Assembly (NCBI GenBank): GCA_945902735.1
Contig: CAMDNF010000035.1
Location: 1 to 23,799 of the forward strand
Length of the DNA: 23,799 nucleotides
Origin: SHWC01 sp945902735
GTDB lineage: Bacteria; Pseudomonadota; Alphaproteobacteria; UBA828
Direction of reading: 5' to 3'
In this document: positions 15,544-23,344 of the stretch, in pieces
How the letters are laid out: the number at the start of each line of letters is the position of its first letter
Position numbering within the stretch: the first letter of the stretch is position 1
Position numbers and translations under genes: made by a program
Notes under the pieces: generated by a model
The model's input: the letters and a program-made list of their open reading frames with translations, nothing else
What the model was told of the DNA's origin: nothing
Database searches by the model: none

Positions 15544-16362
15544 ATGTCCTCGAATACGGATCGCTTGACCGCGGTGATGGCACGTTTACGCGATCCGAAT
15601 GGCGGCTGCCCATGGGATCTGAAGCAGGATTTCACCACCATCGCGCCATACACGATCGAGGAAGCCTATGAGGTCGCCGAGGCGATCCGGCTCGGCGATA
15701 TGGCCGCCCTCAAGGAAGAGCTCGGTGACCTGCTCCTTCAGGTTGCCTATCACGCCCAGATGGCGCACGAGGCCGGCGCCTTTGATTTCGAGGCGGTGGC
15801 TGGCGCGATCGCCGACAAAATGATCCGGCGCCACCCGCATGTGTTCGCCGACGCCAAAATCGAAAGCGCCAGCGCCCAGACGCTCGCGTGGGAGGATCAG
15901 AAAGCGAGCGAGCGAGGCGCCAAGGCCGAACCGAATGGCAGAGCGCCCTCGGTGCTGAGCGGCGTCGCGCTCGCTTTGCCGGCCTTGTTGCGCGCCGAGA
16001 AGCTGCAGAAGCGTGCGGCGCGGGTTGGCTTCGATTGGCCCGAGGTGGAGCAAGTCTTCGATAAGATCGACGAGGAAATGGCCGAGATTAGGCACGCGAT
16101 CGACCACCCGCCTGCCGCCCCGGCGGCACGGCTGAGCAAGCTTCAAGACGAGCTGGGCGACCTGCTCTTCGCCTGCGCCAATCTCGCGCGCCATTTGAAG
16201 GTTGATCCGGAGGAAGCGCTGCGCGGCACCAACGCGAAATTCGAACGCCGCTTCCGTTTCATCGAAGCCGCGCTGGCCGAGGCCGACCGCGCGCCCTCGG
16301 ACGCGACACTCGAAGAGATGGAAGCGCTCTGGCAAGAGGCCAAGAAGGCCGAGGCCGAGTAG
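15544..16362 (+). CDS. mazG: Nucleoside triphosphate pyrophosphohydrolase MazG
   Basis: Hydrolyses NTPs to NMP and pyrophosphate. The 272-residue protein has the two-domain MazG layout. The first MazG domain has PNGGCPWDLKQ at 18-28, metal-binding EE(39-40)xxE43 and EELGD at 58-62. The second, from about 165, has IDEEMAEIRHAI and DELGDLLFACANLARH. ATG 15544 has an upstream AGGAG (about 15528); another ATG at 15505 lacks one. In many alphaproteobacteria mazG follows hflX on the same strand, but here it is on the opposite strand and separated from it by groESL. Confidence 0.94.
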   Translation: MSSNTDRLTAVMARLRDPNGGCPWDLKQDFTTIAPYTIEEAYEVAEAIRLGDMAALKEELGDLLLQVAYHAQMAHEAGAFDFEAVAGAIADKMIRRHPHVFADAKIESASAQTLAWEDQKASERGAKAEPNGRAPSVLSGVALALPALLRAEKLQKRAARVGFDWPEVEQVFDKIDEEMAEIRHAIDHPPAAPAARLSKLQDELGDLLFACANLARHLKVDPEEALRGTNAKFERRFRFIEAALAEADRAPSDATLEEMEALWQEAKKAEAE

Positions 16363-16396
16363 GGGCCGGACCCCCTCTTCTCACCAACCATGATCC

Positions 16397-16440
16397 AAAA
16401 AAACGGGCCGCGGCCCTCGATGAGAGGAACCGCGGCCCGG
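16397..16440 (-). terminator. Rho-independent terminator of groESL
   Basis: On the minus strand a 10-bp GC stem (CGGGCCGCGG at 16404-16413 pairing with CCGCGGCCCG at 16430-16439) with a 16-nt loop is followed by seven T residues (A7 at 16397-16403 on the plus strand). It lies about 50 bp after the groEL stop. Read in the plus direction there is no T-run, so it does not serve mazG as an intrinsic terminator. Confidence 0.92.
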
Positions 16441-16490
16441 AGTGAGACGCCTTTCGCCCGCGCGTTCGCGCGAGCGATGAGTGCGCCGGC

Positions 16491-18140
16491 TTACATGCCC
16501 ATGCCGGGCATGCCGCCATGGCTGTGGCCGGCGTGATCGTCACCGCCTGCCTTGGCCGGCTCTTTCTTCTCGGCGATCATGGCTTCGGTCGTGATCAAGA
16601 GACCGGCAACCGAGGCTGCGTCTTGCAGCGCCGTGCGCACGACCTTGGCCGGATCGATGATGCCGGCCTTGATCATGTCGCAATACTCTTCTTTCTGCGC
16701 ATCGAAGCCGTAGGTGACGCTCTTCTGCTCGAGGAGCTTACCAACCACGAGCGAGCCATCGACGCCCGAGTTCTCAACGATCTGCCGCACCGGCGCCTGA
16801 AGTGCCTTGCGGATGATGTTGATGCCGACGTCTTGATCGGCGTTCTCGCCCTTGAGCTTGTCGAGCGCACGGATCGAATAGAGCAGCGCGACGCCACCGC
16901 CTGGCACAACGCCCTCTTCGACCGCCGCGCGGGTGGCGTTGAGTGCGTCTTCCACGAGGTCCTTGCGCTCCTTCACTTCGATCTCGGTCGCGCCGCCGAC
17001 CTTCAAAACCGCAACGCCGCCGGCGAGCTTCGCCAAGCGTTCTTGCAGCTTCTCTTTGTCGTAGTCGGACGTGGTTTCCTCGATCTGCGCGCGGATTTGG
17101 CCGCAACGCGCGGCGATGTCGGCCTTCTTGCCGGCGCCTTCGATAATCGTCGAATTGTCCTTGGTGATCGCGACGCGCTTGGCCTTGCCGAGCATGGCAA
17201 GCGTGACGTTCTCAAGCTTGATGCCGAGCTCTTCGCTGATCATCTCGCCACCCGTGAGCGTCGCGATGTCTTCGAGCATCGCCTTGCGGCGATCGCCGAA
17301 GCCCGGTGCCTTGACGGCCGAAACCTTCAAGCCACCGCGCAATTTGTTGACCACGAGCGTCGCCAAGGCCTCGCCTTCGACTTCTTCGGCGATGATCAGC
17401 AACGGGCGGCCCGACTGCACAACCGCTTCCAGAACCGGAATGAGCGGCTGAAGGTTCGCCAGTTTCTTCTCGTGGATCAAGATGTAGGGATTATCCAGAT
17501 CGCAGGTCATCTTCTCGGCATTGGTGATGAAATAGGGCGAGAGATAGCCGCGATCGAATTGCATGCCCTCGACGACATCGAGTTCGGTTTCGAGCGCCTT
17601 GGCCTCTTCGACCGTGATGACGCCTTCCTTGCCGACCTTCTGCATCGCTTCGGCAATCATCTTGCCGACCGAGGCATCGCCATTCGCCGCGATGGTGCCG
17701 ACCTGAGCGATTTCCTCATGGGTCGAAACCTTCTTCGCGCGCTTTTGAATGTCGGCCAGAACCGCCGCGGTGGCGAGATCGACGCCGCGCTTCAGGTCCA
17801 TCGGGTTCATGCCAGCGGCCGCGGCCTTGGCCCCTTCCCGCACGATCGCCTGGGCCAACACGGTTGCCGTGGTGGTACCATCGCCCGCGATGTCGTTGGT
17901 CTTCGAGGCCACTTCGCGCACCATCTGGGCGCCCATGTTCTCGAACTTATCGGCCAGCTCGATCTCTTTCGCGACCGTGACACCGTCCTTGGTGATGCGC
18001 GGTGCGCCATAGGATTTGTCGAGCACGACGTTGCGACCCTTCGGGCCCAACGTCACCTTTACTGCATCGGCCAGAATATCCACGCCGCGCAGCATGCGCG
18101 CGCGGGCATCGGGCCCGTATTTGACTTCTTTAGACGCCAT
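16491..18140 (-). CDS. groEL: Chaperonin GroEL (Hsp60)
   Basis: The 549-residue subunit of the double-ring folding chamber. Standard landmarks are present: KVTLGPKGRNVVLDKSYG near residue 28-45, the ATP-site GDGTTTATVLAQ near 86-97, the apical domain with RGYLSPYF, and VVPGGGVALL near 410. A ribosome site AAGGAG lies 9 nt before ATG. The C-terminus is unusual: instead of the common GGM repeats ending in DF it ends with a histidine-containing tail, DDHAGHSHGGMPGMGM. It follows groES by 14 bp and shares its CIRCE-controlled promoter. Confidence 0.98.
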   Translation of the reverse strand: MASKEVKYGPDARARMLRGVDILADAVKVTLGPKGRNVVLDKSYGAPRITKDGVTVAKEIELADKFENMGAQMVREVASKTNDIAGDGTTTATVLAQAIVREGAKAAAAGMNPMDLKRGVDLATAAVLADIQKRAKKVSTHEEIAQVGTIAANGDASVGKMIAEAMQKVGKEGVITVEEAKALETELDVVEGMQFDRGYLSPYFITNAEKMTCDLDNPYILIHEKKLANLQPLIPVLEAVVQSGRPLLIIAEEVEGEALATLVVNKLRGGLKVSAVKAPGFGDRRKAMLEDIATLTGGEMISEELGIKLENVTLAMLGKAKRVAITKDNSTIIEGAGKKADIAARCGQIRAQIEETTSDYDKEKLQERLAKLAGGVAVLKVGGATEIEVKERKDLVEDALNATRAAVEEGVVPGGGVALLYSIRALDKLKGENADQDVGINIIRKALQAPVRQIVENSGVDGSLVVGKLLEQKSVTYGFDAQKEEYCDMIKAGIIDPAKVVRTALQDAASVAGLLITTEAMIAEKKEPAKAGGDDHAGHSHGGMPGMGM

Positions 18141-18154
18141 GTTCCGTCGCTCCT

Positions 18155-18445
18155 TTAGCGCTCAATGATTCCCATGATGTCGGACTCTTTCATGATCAGC
18201 AGTTCTTCGCCGCTGAGCTTGATTTCTGAGCCCGACCATTTGCCGAACAACACCCGCTGACCCTTCTTCACGTCGAGCGGATGGATTTTGCCATTCTCGT
18301 CACGCGCGCCCGAACCGACCGCGACAACCTCGCCCTCTTGCGGCTTCTCTTGAGCCGAATCAGGGATGATGATGCCGCCCTTGGTCTTCTGATCCTGTTC
18401 GATGCTCTTGACCACAATGCGGTCATGCAGTGGCTTGATCTTCAT
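18155..18445 (-). CDS. groES: Co-chaperonin GroES (Hsp10)
   Basis: A 96-residue lid of the GroEL chamber, starting MKIKPLHDRIVVKSIE. The mobile loop that contacts GroEL is at about 17-34 (EQDQKTKGGIIIPDSAQE) with the hydrophobic GGIIIP. The rest (GEVVAVGSGARDENG, VKKGQRVLFGKWSGSEIKL) is typical. A GGAG lies 9 nt before the ATG. First gene of the groESL operon. Confidence 0.98.
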   Translation of the reverse strand: MKIKPLHDRIVVKSIEQDQKTKGGIIIPDSAQEKPQEGEVVAVGSGARDENGKIHPLDVKKGQRVLFGKWSGSEIKLSGEELLIMKESDIMGIIER

Positions 18446-18473
18446 GCAGTTGCTCCGTCGATGTCTGTGGATT

Positions 18474-18494
18474 AACCTTCATTTCCAGAAGGTT
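18474..18494 (-). promoter_or_regulatory. Hairpin in the groES leader
   Basis: AACCTTC (18474-18480) and GAAGGTT (18488-18494) form a 7-bp stem with a 7-nt loop in the transcribed leader, about 29 nt before the groES ATG. It could affect transcript stability or act in temperature control. It does not cover the ribosome site directly, so I claim only the structure. Confidence 0.5.
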
Positions 18495-18515
18495 GCGCGG
18501 CGATGTTATAGACTA

Positions 18516-18542
18516 TTAGCACTCGCCTGCGTTGAGTGCTGA
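18516..18542 (-). promoter_or_regulatory. CIRCE operator (HrcA binding site)
   Basis: TTAGCACTC (18516-18524), a 9-bp spacer and GAGTGCTGA (18534-18542) match the CIRCE consensus TTAGCACTC-N9-GAGTGCTAA with a single mismatch in one arm. HrcA binds CIRCE and represses groESL until heat shock. The element starts directly after the -10 box, so it covers the expected transcription start. An hrcA gene is expected elsewhere in the genome. Confidence 0.95.
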
Positions 18543-18543
18543 G

Positions 18544-18572
18544 GGTATAACGGAGCGGCTCGGGGCTGTCAA
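18544..18572 (-). promoter_or_regulatory. Sigma-70-type promoter of groESL
   Basis: On the minus strand TTGACA (18572-18567), a 17-bp spacer and TATACC (18549-18544) form a good housekeeping promoter ending just before CIRCE. A 7-bp inverted repeat, GGGCTGT (18563-18569) with ACAGCCC (18575-18581), overlaps the -35 box and may be a further operator or part of an hflX 3' structure; it has no T-run. Confidence 0.8.
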
Positions 18573-18621
18573 TCACAGCCCGTACGGAACCATCGGGAAC
18601 GTCCGGAAATGGGGCGGTTGG

Positions 18622-18637
18622 CCCCTGCCCCTGCCCC
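18622..18637. repeat. Short CCCCTG tandem repeat at the hflX stop
   Basis: Two and a half to three copies of a CCCCTG unit lie directly at and after the hflX stop codon (minus-strand TAG at 18639-18637). The copies create two overlapping CCCTGCCC octamers, which read GGGCAGGG on the minus strand and point toward the dif-like site. Confidence 0.6.
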
Positions 18638-20013
18638 TACTCCGCCGCGCGCTCAGTGGTGGTGGCGGGCACTCGGGTAATCCCGGGACGGCTGAGCGCG
18701 CGCGCCAGGATATCGGGGTCAAGGCGCATGGTGAGCACGATCAGCGCCTCGCCATCCTGCCGGGCGATGACCTCGCCGTTTCGGTAGAGCCAGGCGAGCG
18801 AGGCACCGTCCGAGGGCGCCACCCCAAGTTCGATCGTGCGTTGACCGGCATTCAGCCTGGCCTCGATCGCCTCAAGGAGCGTGCCAACCCCCTCGCCCGT
18901 CAGGGCCGAGAGGGCAACGCGTTTCGATCCCGACCCGGCTTTGGCGCTCAAGAGCCCCGCGCGGCGCTCGGGATCGAGCTGGTCGATCTTGTTCAGAACC
19001 TCGATCATGACCTCGTCGAGCCGCTCGCCGAGGCCGATTTCACCCAACACGACCTCGACATCGGCCAATTGCGCGGCGCTGTCAGGATGCGCGATGTCGC
19101 GCACATGGAGGATCACATCGGCCTCGATCACCTCTTCCAGCGTGGCCCGGAAGGCCGCGACTAAATCGTGCGGCAGGTCGGACACGAAGCCGACCGTATC
19201 GGAGAGAATGATGCGCCGGCCGGAGGGCAGATCGACGCCGCGCATGGTGGGATCGAGCGTCGCGAACAGGGCATCGCGCGCATCGACCGTGGCCCCGGTC
19301 AGGCGATTGAATAACGTCGATTTGCCGGCATTGGTGTAGCCGACCAGCGCGACAATCGGATAGGGAACGCGCCGGCGCGCCTCGCGGTGCAGCGCGCGGG
19401 TCTTGACCACGGTTTCGAGATCGCCCTTGAGCTTGGCGATGCGTTCGCGAATTTGGCGCCGATCGGCTTCGATCTGCGTTTCGCCGGGGCCACCGAGAAA
19501 GCCGAAGCCGCCGCGTTGGCGCTCAAGGTGCGTCCAGGAGCGTACCAGCCGGCTTTTCTGGTAATTGAGGCTGGCGAGCTCGACCTGAAGGCGGCCTTCT
19601 CGCGTGCGGGCGCGGGCGCCAAAGATTTCGAGGATCAGCCCCGTGCGGTCGATCACCTTGCAAGCCAAAGCGCGCTCGAGATTGCGCTGTTGAATCGGCG
19701 AGAGAACCGCGTCGACCACAACGACCAGGATTTCGCGCTCGGTGACGATCTCCTTCAAGGCCTCGACCTTGCCGGAGCCGATCAACGTCGCGGGCCGTGG
19801 CTTGATGAGGTCGATCGCCTCGGCGTGGACGACATCAAGCCCGACCGCGCGGGTCAGGCTAATCGCTTCGTCGAGCCGTGCTTCAAGATCGCGGCCGCCG
19901 CCGCTTCGCGTTGCGCCATCACGGCGCGCGCCATCGTCCTTCCGCTGCAAACGTCGTGGCAGCGAAACATGAACAACCCCGGCGCGGCCGCTCGATGAGC
20001 CGGCCGGTCGCAT
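18637..20013 (-). CDS. hflX: Ribosome-associated GTPase HflX
   Basis: HflX splits or rescues stalled ribosomes under stress. The 458-residue protein has the N-terminal HflX domain with LIGSGKVEAL (77-86) and QQRNLERAL (108-116), the family's glycine loop RGGFGFLGGPGETQIE (167-182), and a GTPase domain: G1 GYTNAGKS 225-232, G3 DTVGF 272-276, G4 NKID 341-344, and G5 SAL in VALSALTGEG. I chose ATG 20013 because GAGGTG lies 6 nt before it. An ATG at 20052 in frame would overlap hfq by 29 bp. It is co-transcribed with hfq, a standard pairing. Confidence 0.95.
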   Translation of the reverse strand: MRPAGSSSGRAGVVHVSLPRRLQRKDDGARRDGATRSGGGRDLEARLDEAISLTRAVGLDVVHAEAIDLIKPRPATLIGSGKVEALKEIVTEREILVVVVDAVLSPIQQRNLERALACKVIDRTGLILEIFGARARTREGRLQVELASLNYQKSRLVRSWTHLERQRGGFGFLGGPGETQIEADRRQIRERIAKLKGDLETVVKTRALHREARRRVPYPIVALVGYTNAGKSTLFNRLTGATVDARDALFATLDPTMRGVDLPSGRRIILSDTVGFVSDLPHDLVAAFRATLEEVIEADVILHVRDIAHPDSAAQLADVEVVLGEIGLGERLDEVMIEVLNKIDQLDPERRAGLLSAKAGSGSKRVALSALTGEGVGTLLEAIEARLNAGQRTIELGVAPSDGASLAWLYRNGEVIARQDGEALIVLTMRLDPDILARALSRPGITRVPATTTERAAE

Positions 20014-20023
20014 CGTGTTCACC

Positions 20024-20275
20024 TCAGACGTCAGCTTCGTCCTTACCACCATCGAACAGCTGGATCGGTTGACCCGGCATCACCGTCGAGATGGCGTGTT
20101 TGTAAACCAGCTGCGAATGATTATCGCGGCGGAGCAACACACAAAAATTGTCGAACCACGTGACCACTCCCTGCAGCTTTACGCCGTTCACAAGAAAAAT
20201 TGTGACCGGCAGCTTGCCCTTACGCAGGTGGTTGAGGAAGGTGTCCTGCAGGTTTTGGGGCTTTTCGCCTGTCAT
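20024..20275 (-). CDS. hfq: RNA chaperone Hfq
   Basis: An 83-residue Sm-like hexamer-forming protein that pairs small RNAs with mRNAs. Sm1 is visible as NLQDTFLNHLRKGKLPVTIFLVNGVKLQGVV and Sm2 as YKHAISTVMP, the Hfq-specific KHA-IS motif with its RNA-binding histidine. The distal-face residues (LVNGVKLQG) are conserved. The short acidic C-terminus is typical of alphaproteobacteria. It is upstream of hflX in the usual order. Confidence 0.98.
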   Translation of the reverse strand: MTGEKPQNLQDTFLNHLRKGKLPVTIFLVNGVKLQGVVTWFDNFCVLLRRDNHSQLVYKHAISTVMPGQPIQLFDGGKDEADV

Positions 20276-20384
20276 GTCGTTTTATCCCCTGTTGTTTGAT
20301 TATCGGGGTGATTGATGACGTTCCAGGGTTCGCATCAAACGGACCCAATTGGGGTCTATCGGAGCGGTCCAGGGCGCCATCCGA

Positions 20385-21050
20385 TCATATGGTACGGCGA
20401 AACCGCGTTAGAAAGCCCCTCATTTCTGCAAGTGATGAAAAATGCAGGTCTGGCTCCTGGGGTTCGTCGCCGTCGAGGGCGGGCGAAGGTCCAACCAGTA
20501 CCGCGACGCAATTCGCCCGTCGCGCACAAATAACGTCGAGCCCGGTATCGCCCACATACCAAACCGCGGCCCCCGCCGGAACGCCGCTTGGCTCAAGCGC
20601 GTGGTTAAACGCGACCGGTGATGGTTTGTCAGACGGTGTGTCGGTCGCGCCGACCAGCCGAGCGAAATAATCGGCCAATCCCAGATGCTTGGCCTCCGCC
20701 CTTAATAGATCACCATTTTTGCTGCTAAGCACGGCGAGGTAGAGACCTTGTGCGACGAGGTCATCGAGCACGTCCTTCGCATTCGCCAAGGGTTGGACAC
20801 GGGCGAGGTGGATCCGTCGATAGACCTCAAAAAAGCGCTCGCCGGCGGCCTCCGCCCGGTCGCCAAAAAGCCTCGGAAACGCCTCGCGCATGGAATGGCG
20901 GACCCAGGATTTGGTCTGATCGATCGTCCAGGGCTTGCGGTCGAACGCGACAAAGGTTTCGTGCAAGGCCTCGTGGATGACCTGCCAGCTATCGACCAGC
21001 GTGTTGTCCCAGTCGAACAACACGGCGCGTGGCGCGGTGAGGTCGCTCAT
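20385..21050 (-). CDS. HAD-superfamily hydrolase, phosphoglycolate-phosphatase-like
   Basis: A 221-residue HAD phosphatase. Motif I is LFDWDNTLVD with nucleophile D13 and acid D15; motif II is the serine in VLSSK (109-110); motif III is K142 in SDKPSP; motif IV is VGDTGLD with D168 and D172. A helical cap lies between motifs I and II (subclass I), as in Gph-like enzymes. The substrate is not determinable. Its ATG overlaps the stop of the aminotransferase gene by 4 nt, so the two are coupled. It is followed by a 109-bp gap before hfq. Confidence 0.9.
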   Translation of the reverse strand: MSDLTAPRAVLFDWDNTLVDSWQVIHEALHETFVAFDRKPWTIDQTKSWVRHSMREAFPRLFGDRAEAAGERFFEVYRRIHLARVQPLANAKDVLDDLVAQGLYLAVLSSKNGDLLRAEAKHLGLADYFARLVGATDTPSDKPSPVAFNHALEPSGVPAGAAVWYVGDTGLDVICARRANCVAVLVGPSPALDGDEPQEPDLHFSSLAEMRGFLTRFRRTI

Positions 21051-21910
21051 GCCTCGCCGGCAGTACCATAGTGGGCGATACAGAGCCCACGTAGCTGACG
21101 AGTGATTTCGCCCGGATAGCGATTGGCGATCGGGCGCCCGTCGACTGCAATCACCGCGCGTACCATGGCGGTGGTGCTCGTCAAAAAGGCTTCGCGCGCG
21201 CCGAGCAATTCCTCGACGGTGAAGGAACGCTCAACAACGTCTAGGCCTGCGGCGCGGGCCAAGTTGAGAACCGTCGCTCGGGTGATGCCGGGGAGTATTT
21301 CGGGCCCGAGTGGGCGCGTTATCAGCCGGCCGTCGCGATCGACAATCCATGCATTGGTCGAAGCGCCCTCGGAAATCGAGCCGTCGGTGCGCACGAACCA
21401 AGCCTCGAATGCCCCTGCATCGCGCGCCTTCTGTTTGGCGAGGACGTTGGCGAGGAGTCCGGTCGCCTTGATATCGCAGCGGCCCCAGCGCGTATCGGGC
21501 GTGGTGATGATCGCGATGCCGGTATCCGCACCGGCGTCGGTCGGCCAGACCATCGATTTGGCGGTGACCACCAGCGCGGGCTTGATCGGCGTCTTTGGAA
21601 AACCGTGATCGCGCGCTGCGACGCCCCGGCTGATTTGCATGTAGACCGTGCCATCCAGCACCCGATTGCGGGCCAGGGTTTCCTGACAAATCACCGTGAT
21701 CGCCGAAAGCGGCATGGGCATGTCGATTTGAATGCCACGGAGCGATTGGGCAAGCCGATCGAGATGAGGCTTGAGGTCGATAATCCGGCCCGCCTGAACC
21801 GGGGCGACCTCGTAAACACCATCGGCGAATTGATAGCCGCGATCGTCGATCGAGACCGAGGCGCGCGATTGCGGCACATAGGCGCCGTTGACATGGGCGA
21901 TGCGTGACAT
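21047..21910 (-). CDS. dat: D-amino-acid transaminase (PLP fold type IV)
   Basis: Interconverts D-amino acids and 2-keto acids, giving D-glutamate or D-alanine for the cell wall. The 287-residue protein has the PLP lysine K148 in RCDIKATGLL and E181 in SEGASTN. The D-amino-acid-specific motifs GYQFADGVYEV (25-35) and R100-D-H102 in SRGVAARDHG favour DAAT over branched-chain IlvE. It lies after trkA in a placement seen in related bacteria. D-alanine:2-oxoacid activity is inferred from these residues. Confidence 0.88.
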   Translation of the reverse strand: MSRIAHVNGAYVPQSRASVSIDDRGYQFADGVYEVAPVQAGRIIDLKPHLDRLAQSLRGIQIDMPMPLSAITVICQETLARNRVLDGTVYMQISRGVAARDHGFPKTPIKPALVVTAKSMVWPTDAGADTGIAIITTPDTRWGRCDIKATGLLANVLAKQKARDAGAFEAWFVRTDGSISEGASTNAWIVDRDGRLITRPLGPEILPGITRATVLNLARAAGLDVVERSFTVEELLGAREAFLTSTTAMVRAVIAVDGRPIANRYPGEITRQLRGLCIAHYGTAGEA

Positions 21911-21928
21911 GAGGGACCCGCCTCGCGT

Positions 21929-23305
21929 CTAAAAGAACTCGGCGCGCACGGCGAACAATTGCTCAAACCGCTTGATCGCGGTGCGGGCGACAAAGGTAAC
22001 AACCCGATCGCGCGGTTTGATGATGGTATCGCCGCGCGGAATGATAACGTCCTCACCCCGAACGATCGCGCCAATCAGCAACCCTGCGGGCAATTTGATT
22101 TCACGCAGCGGGCTGCCGACCAAAGGCGAGGTCTCCAAGGCATCGGCCTCGACGATTTCAGCCAGGCCATCGCGCACGGAATGAACGCCGTGAATCCGGC
22201 CACGCCTGATGCGCTGCAAAATGGTCGAGACAGTCGATTCACGCGGGCTGACCGCGGCATCGATCCCAAGCGGTCCTATCAGCGAGGCGTAGCTCGCATT
22301 GTTAATAAGCGCGAGCGCGCGCTGGCAACCAGCGCGCTTGGCCAGCAAGGAGGTTAGGATATTAACCTCATCGTCATTCGATACCGCGATCACGGCCTCG
22401 CTCTCCGAGATATTGGCCTCATCCAGGATGCTTTTTTCGAGCGCATCCCCGGTGATGACGACGGTGCGGCCCAGGCGCTCCGCCAAGAGACGCGAGCGCT
22501 CGGGGTCTATTTCGATCACTTTGAGATTGAGCGCGCTATGGCTGCTCTCCAAATCCTCGGCCAGAAAAAGCCCAACATTGCCGCCGCCGACAATGACCAT
22601 GCGGCGGGCTTCTTTTTCCTCATGACCAAAGGCCGCCATTGAACGCTCAAGATGCCCCTCTTCGGTGACGAAATAGACCTCATCACCGGGTAGCATTTGA
22701 TCCTCGCCCCGCGGCACGATAACGCGATCGTTGCGCACAATGCCGAGCACCACGATGGTGAGGCGCGGGAAAATCTCCGTCAGCTGGCGCAGCGGCGTAT
22801 TGATCACGGGGCAGCGATCATCGCACCGCACGCCGATCACCCGTAGCCGTCCATGACCGAAGGGAATCATATCGAACGCCCCGGGCACCCTGAGGCGCCG
22901 CGAAATCGCGCGCGCCACCTCGATCTCGGGCGAAATGATCAGATCGATCGGCAGATGCTCGCGGCGGTATAGGTCGGCCCAGGCCGGATCGAGATAGGTC
23001 TGCGCGCGAATGCGGGCGATCTTCTCCGGCACTTCGAAGAGCGAATGGGCAACCTGGCAGGCCACCATATTTACTTCATCGGAGTGCGTTACCGCGACCA
23101 ACATATCGGCATCGCGCGCGCCGGCCTGGCTCAGTATATCGGGATGGGCGGCATTACCAACGACGGTGGTTACCTCGATCGAATCGGCGAGCTTGCGAAC
23201 GACATCCGCCCGGCTGTCGATCACCGTTACGTTGTTGCCCTCGCCGGCAAGATGACGCGCGATGCTCGAGCCGACTTGACCCGCCCCGCAAACAAGAACC
23301 TTCAT
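21929..23305 (-). CDS. trkA: Trk potassium uptake regulator TrkA
   Basis: The cytosolic NAD-binding subunit that gates the TrkH potassium channel. The 458-residue protein is a tandem duplication: an RCK_N domain with GAGQVG at 7-12, an RCK_C domain around 140-225, a second RCK_N with GGGNVG at 240-245, and a second RCK_C to the end (PLREIKLPAGLLIGAIVRG). Acidic D30 and E266-like residues end the second strands, fitting NAD binding. It follows ntrX on the same strand, the usual alphaproteobacterial order. Confidence 0.96.
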   Translation of the reverse strand: MKVLVCGAGQVGSSIARHLAGEGNNVTVIDSRADVVRKLADSIEVTTVVGNAAHPDILSQAGARDADMLVAVTHSDEVNMVACQVAHSLFEVPEKIARIRAQTYLDPAWADLYRREHLPIDLIISPEIEVARAISRRLRVPGAFDMIPFGHGRLRVIGVRCDDRCPVINTPLRQLTEIFPRLTIVVLGIVRNDRVIVPRGEDQMLPGDEVYFVTEEGHLERSMAAFGHEEKEARRMVIVGGGNVGLFLAEDLESSHSALNLKVIEIDPERSRLLAERLGRTVVITGDALEKSILDEANISESEAVIAVSNDDEVNILTSLLAKRAGCQRALALINNASYASLIGPLGIDAAVSPRESTVSTILQRIRRGRIHGVHSVRDGLAEIVEADALETSPLVGSPLREIKLPAGLLIGAIVRGEDVIIPRGDTIIKPRDRVVTFVARTAIKRFEQLFAVRAEFF

Positions 23306-23344
23306 GGAATGCTATTCTTCCGCTGTTAATGCCGGGTGGCCGGA

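Noticed and set aside
16518..18158. A 546-residue open frame on the plus strand opposite groEL
   Set aside because: It is an exact antisense shadow of a strongly conserved gene in GC-rich DNA and has no recognisable domain.
18622..18637. CCCCTG repeats considered as a microsatellite or start of a CRISPR-like array
   Set aside because: Fewer than three units of 6 bp without spacers; kept only as a short repeat.
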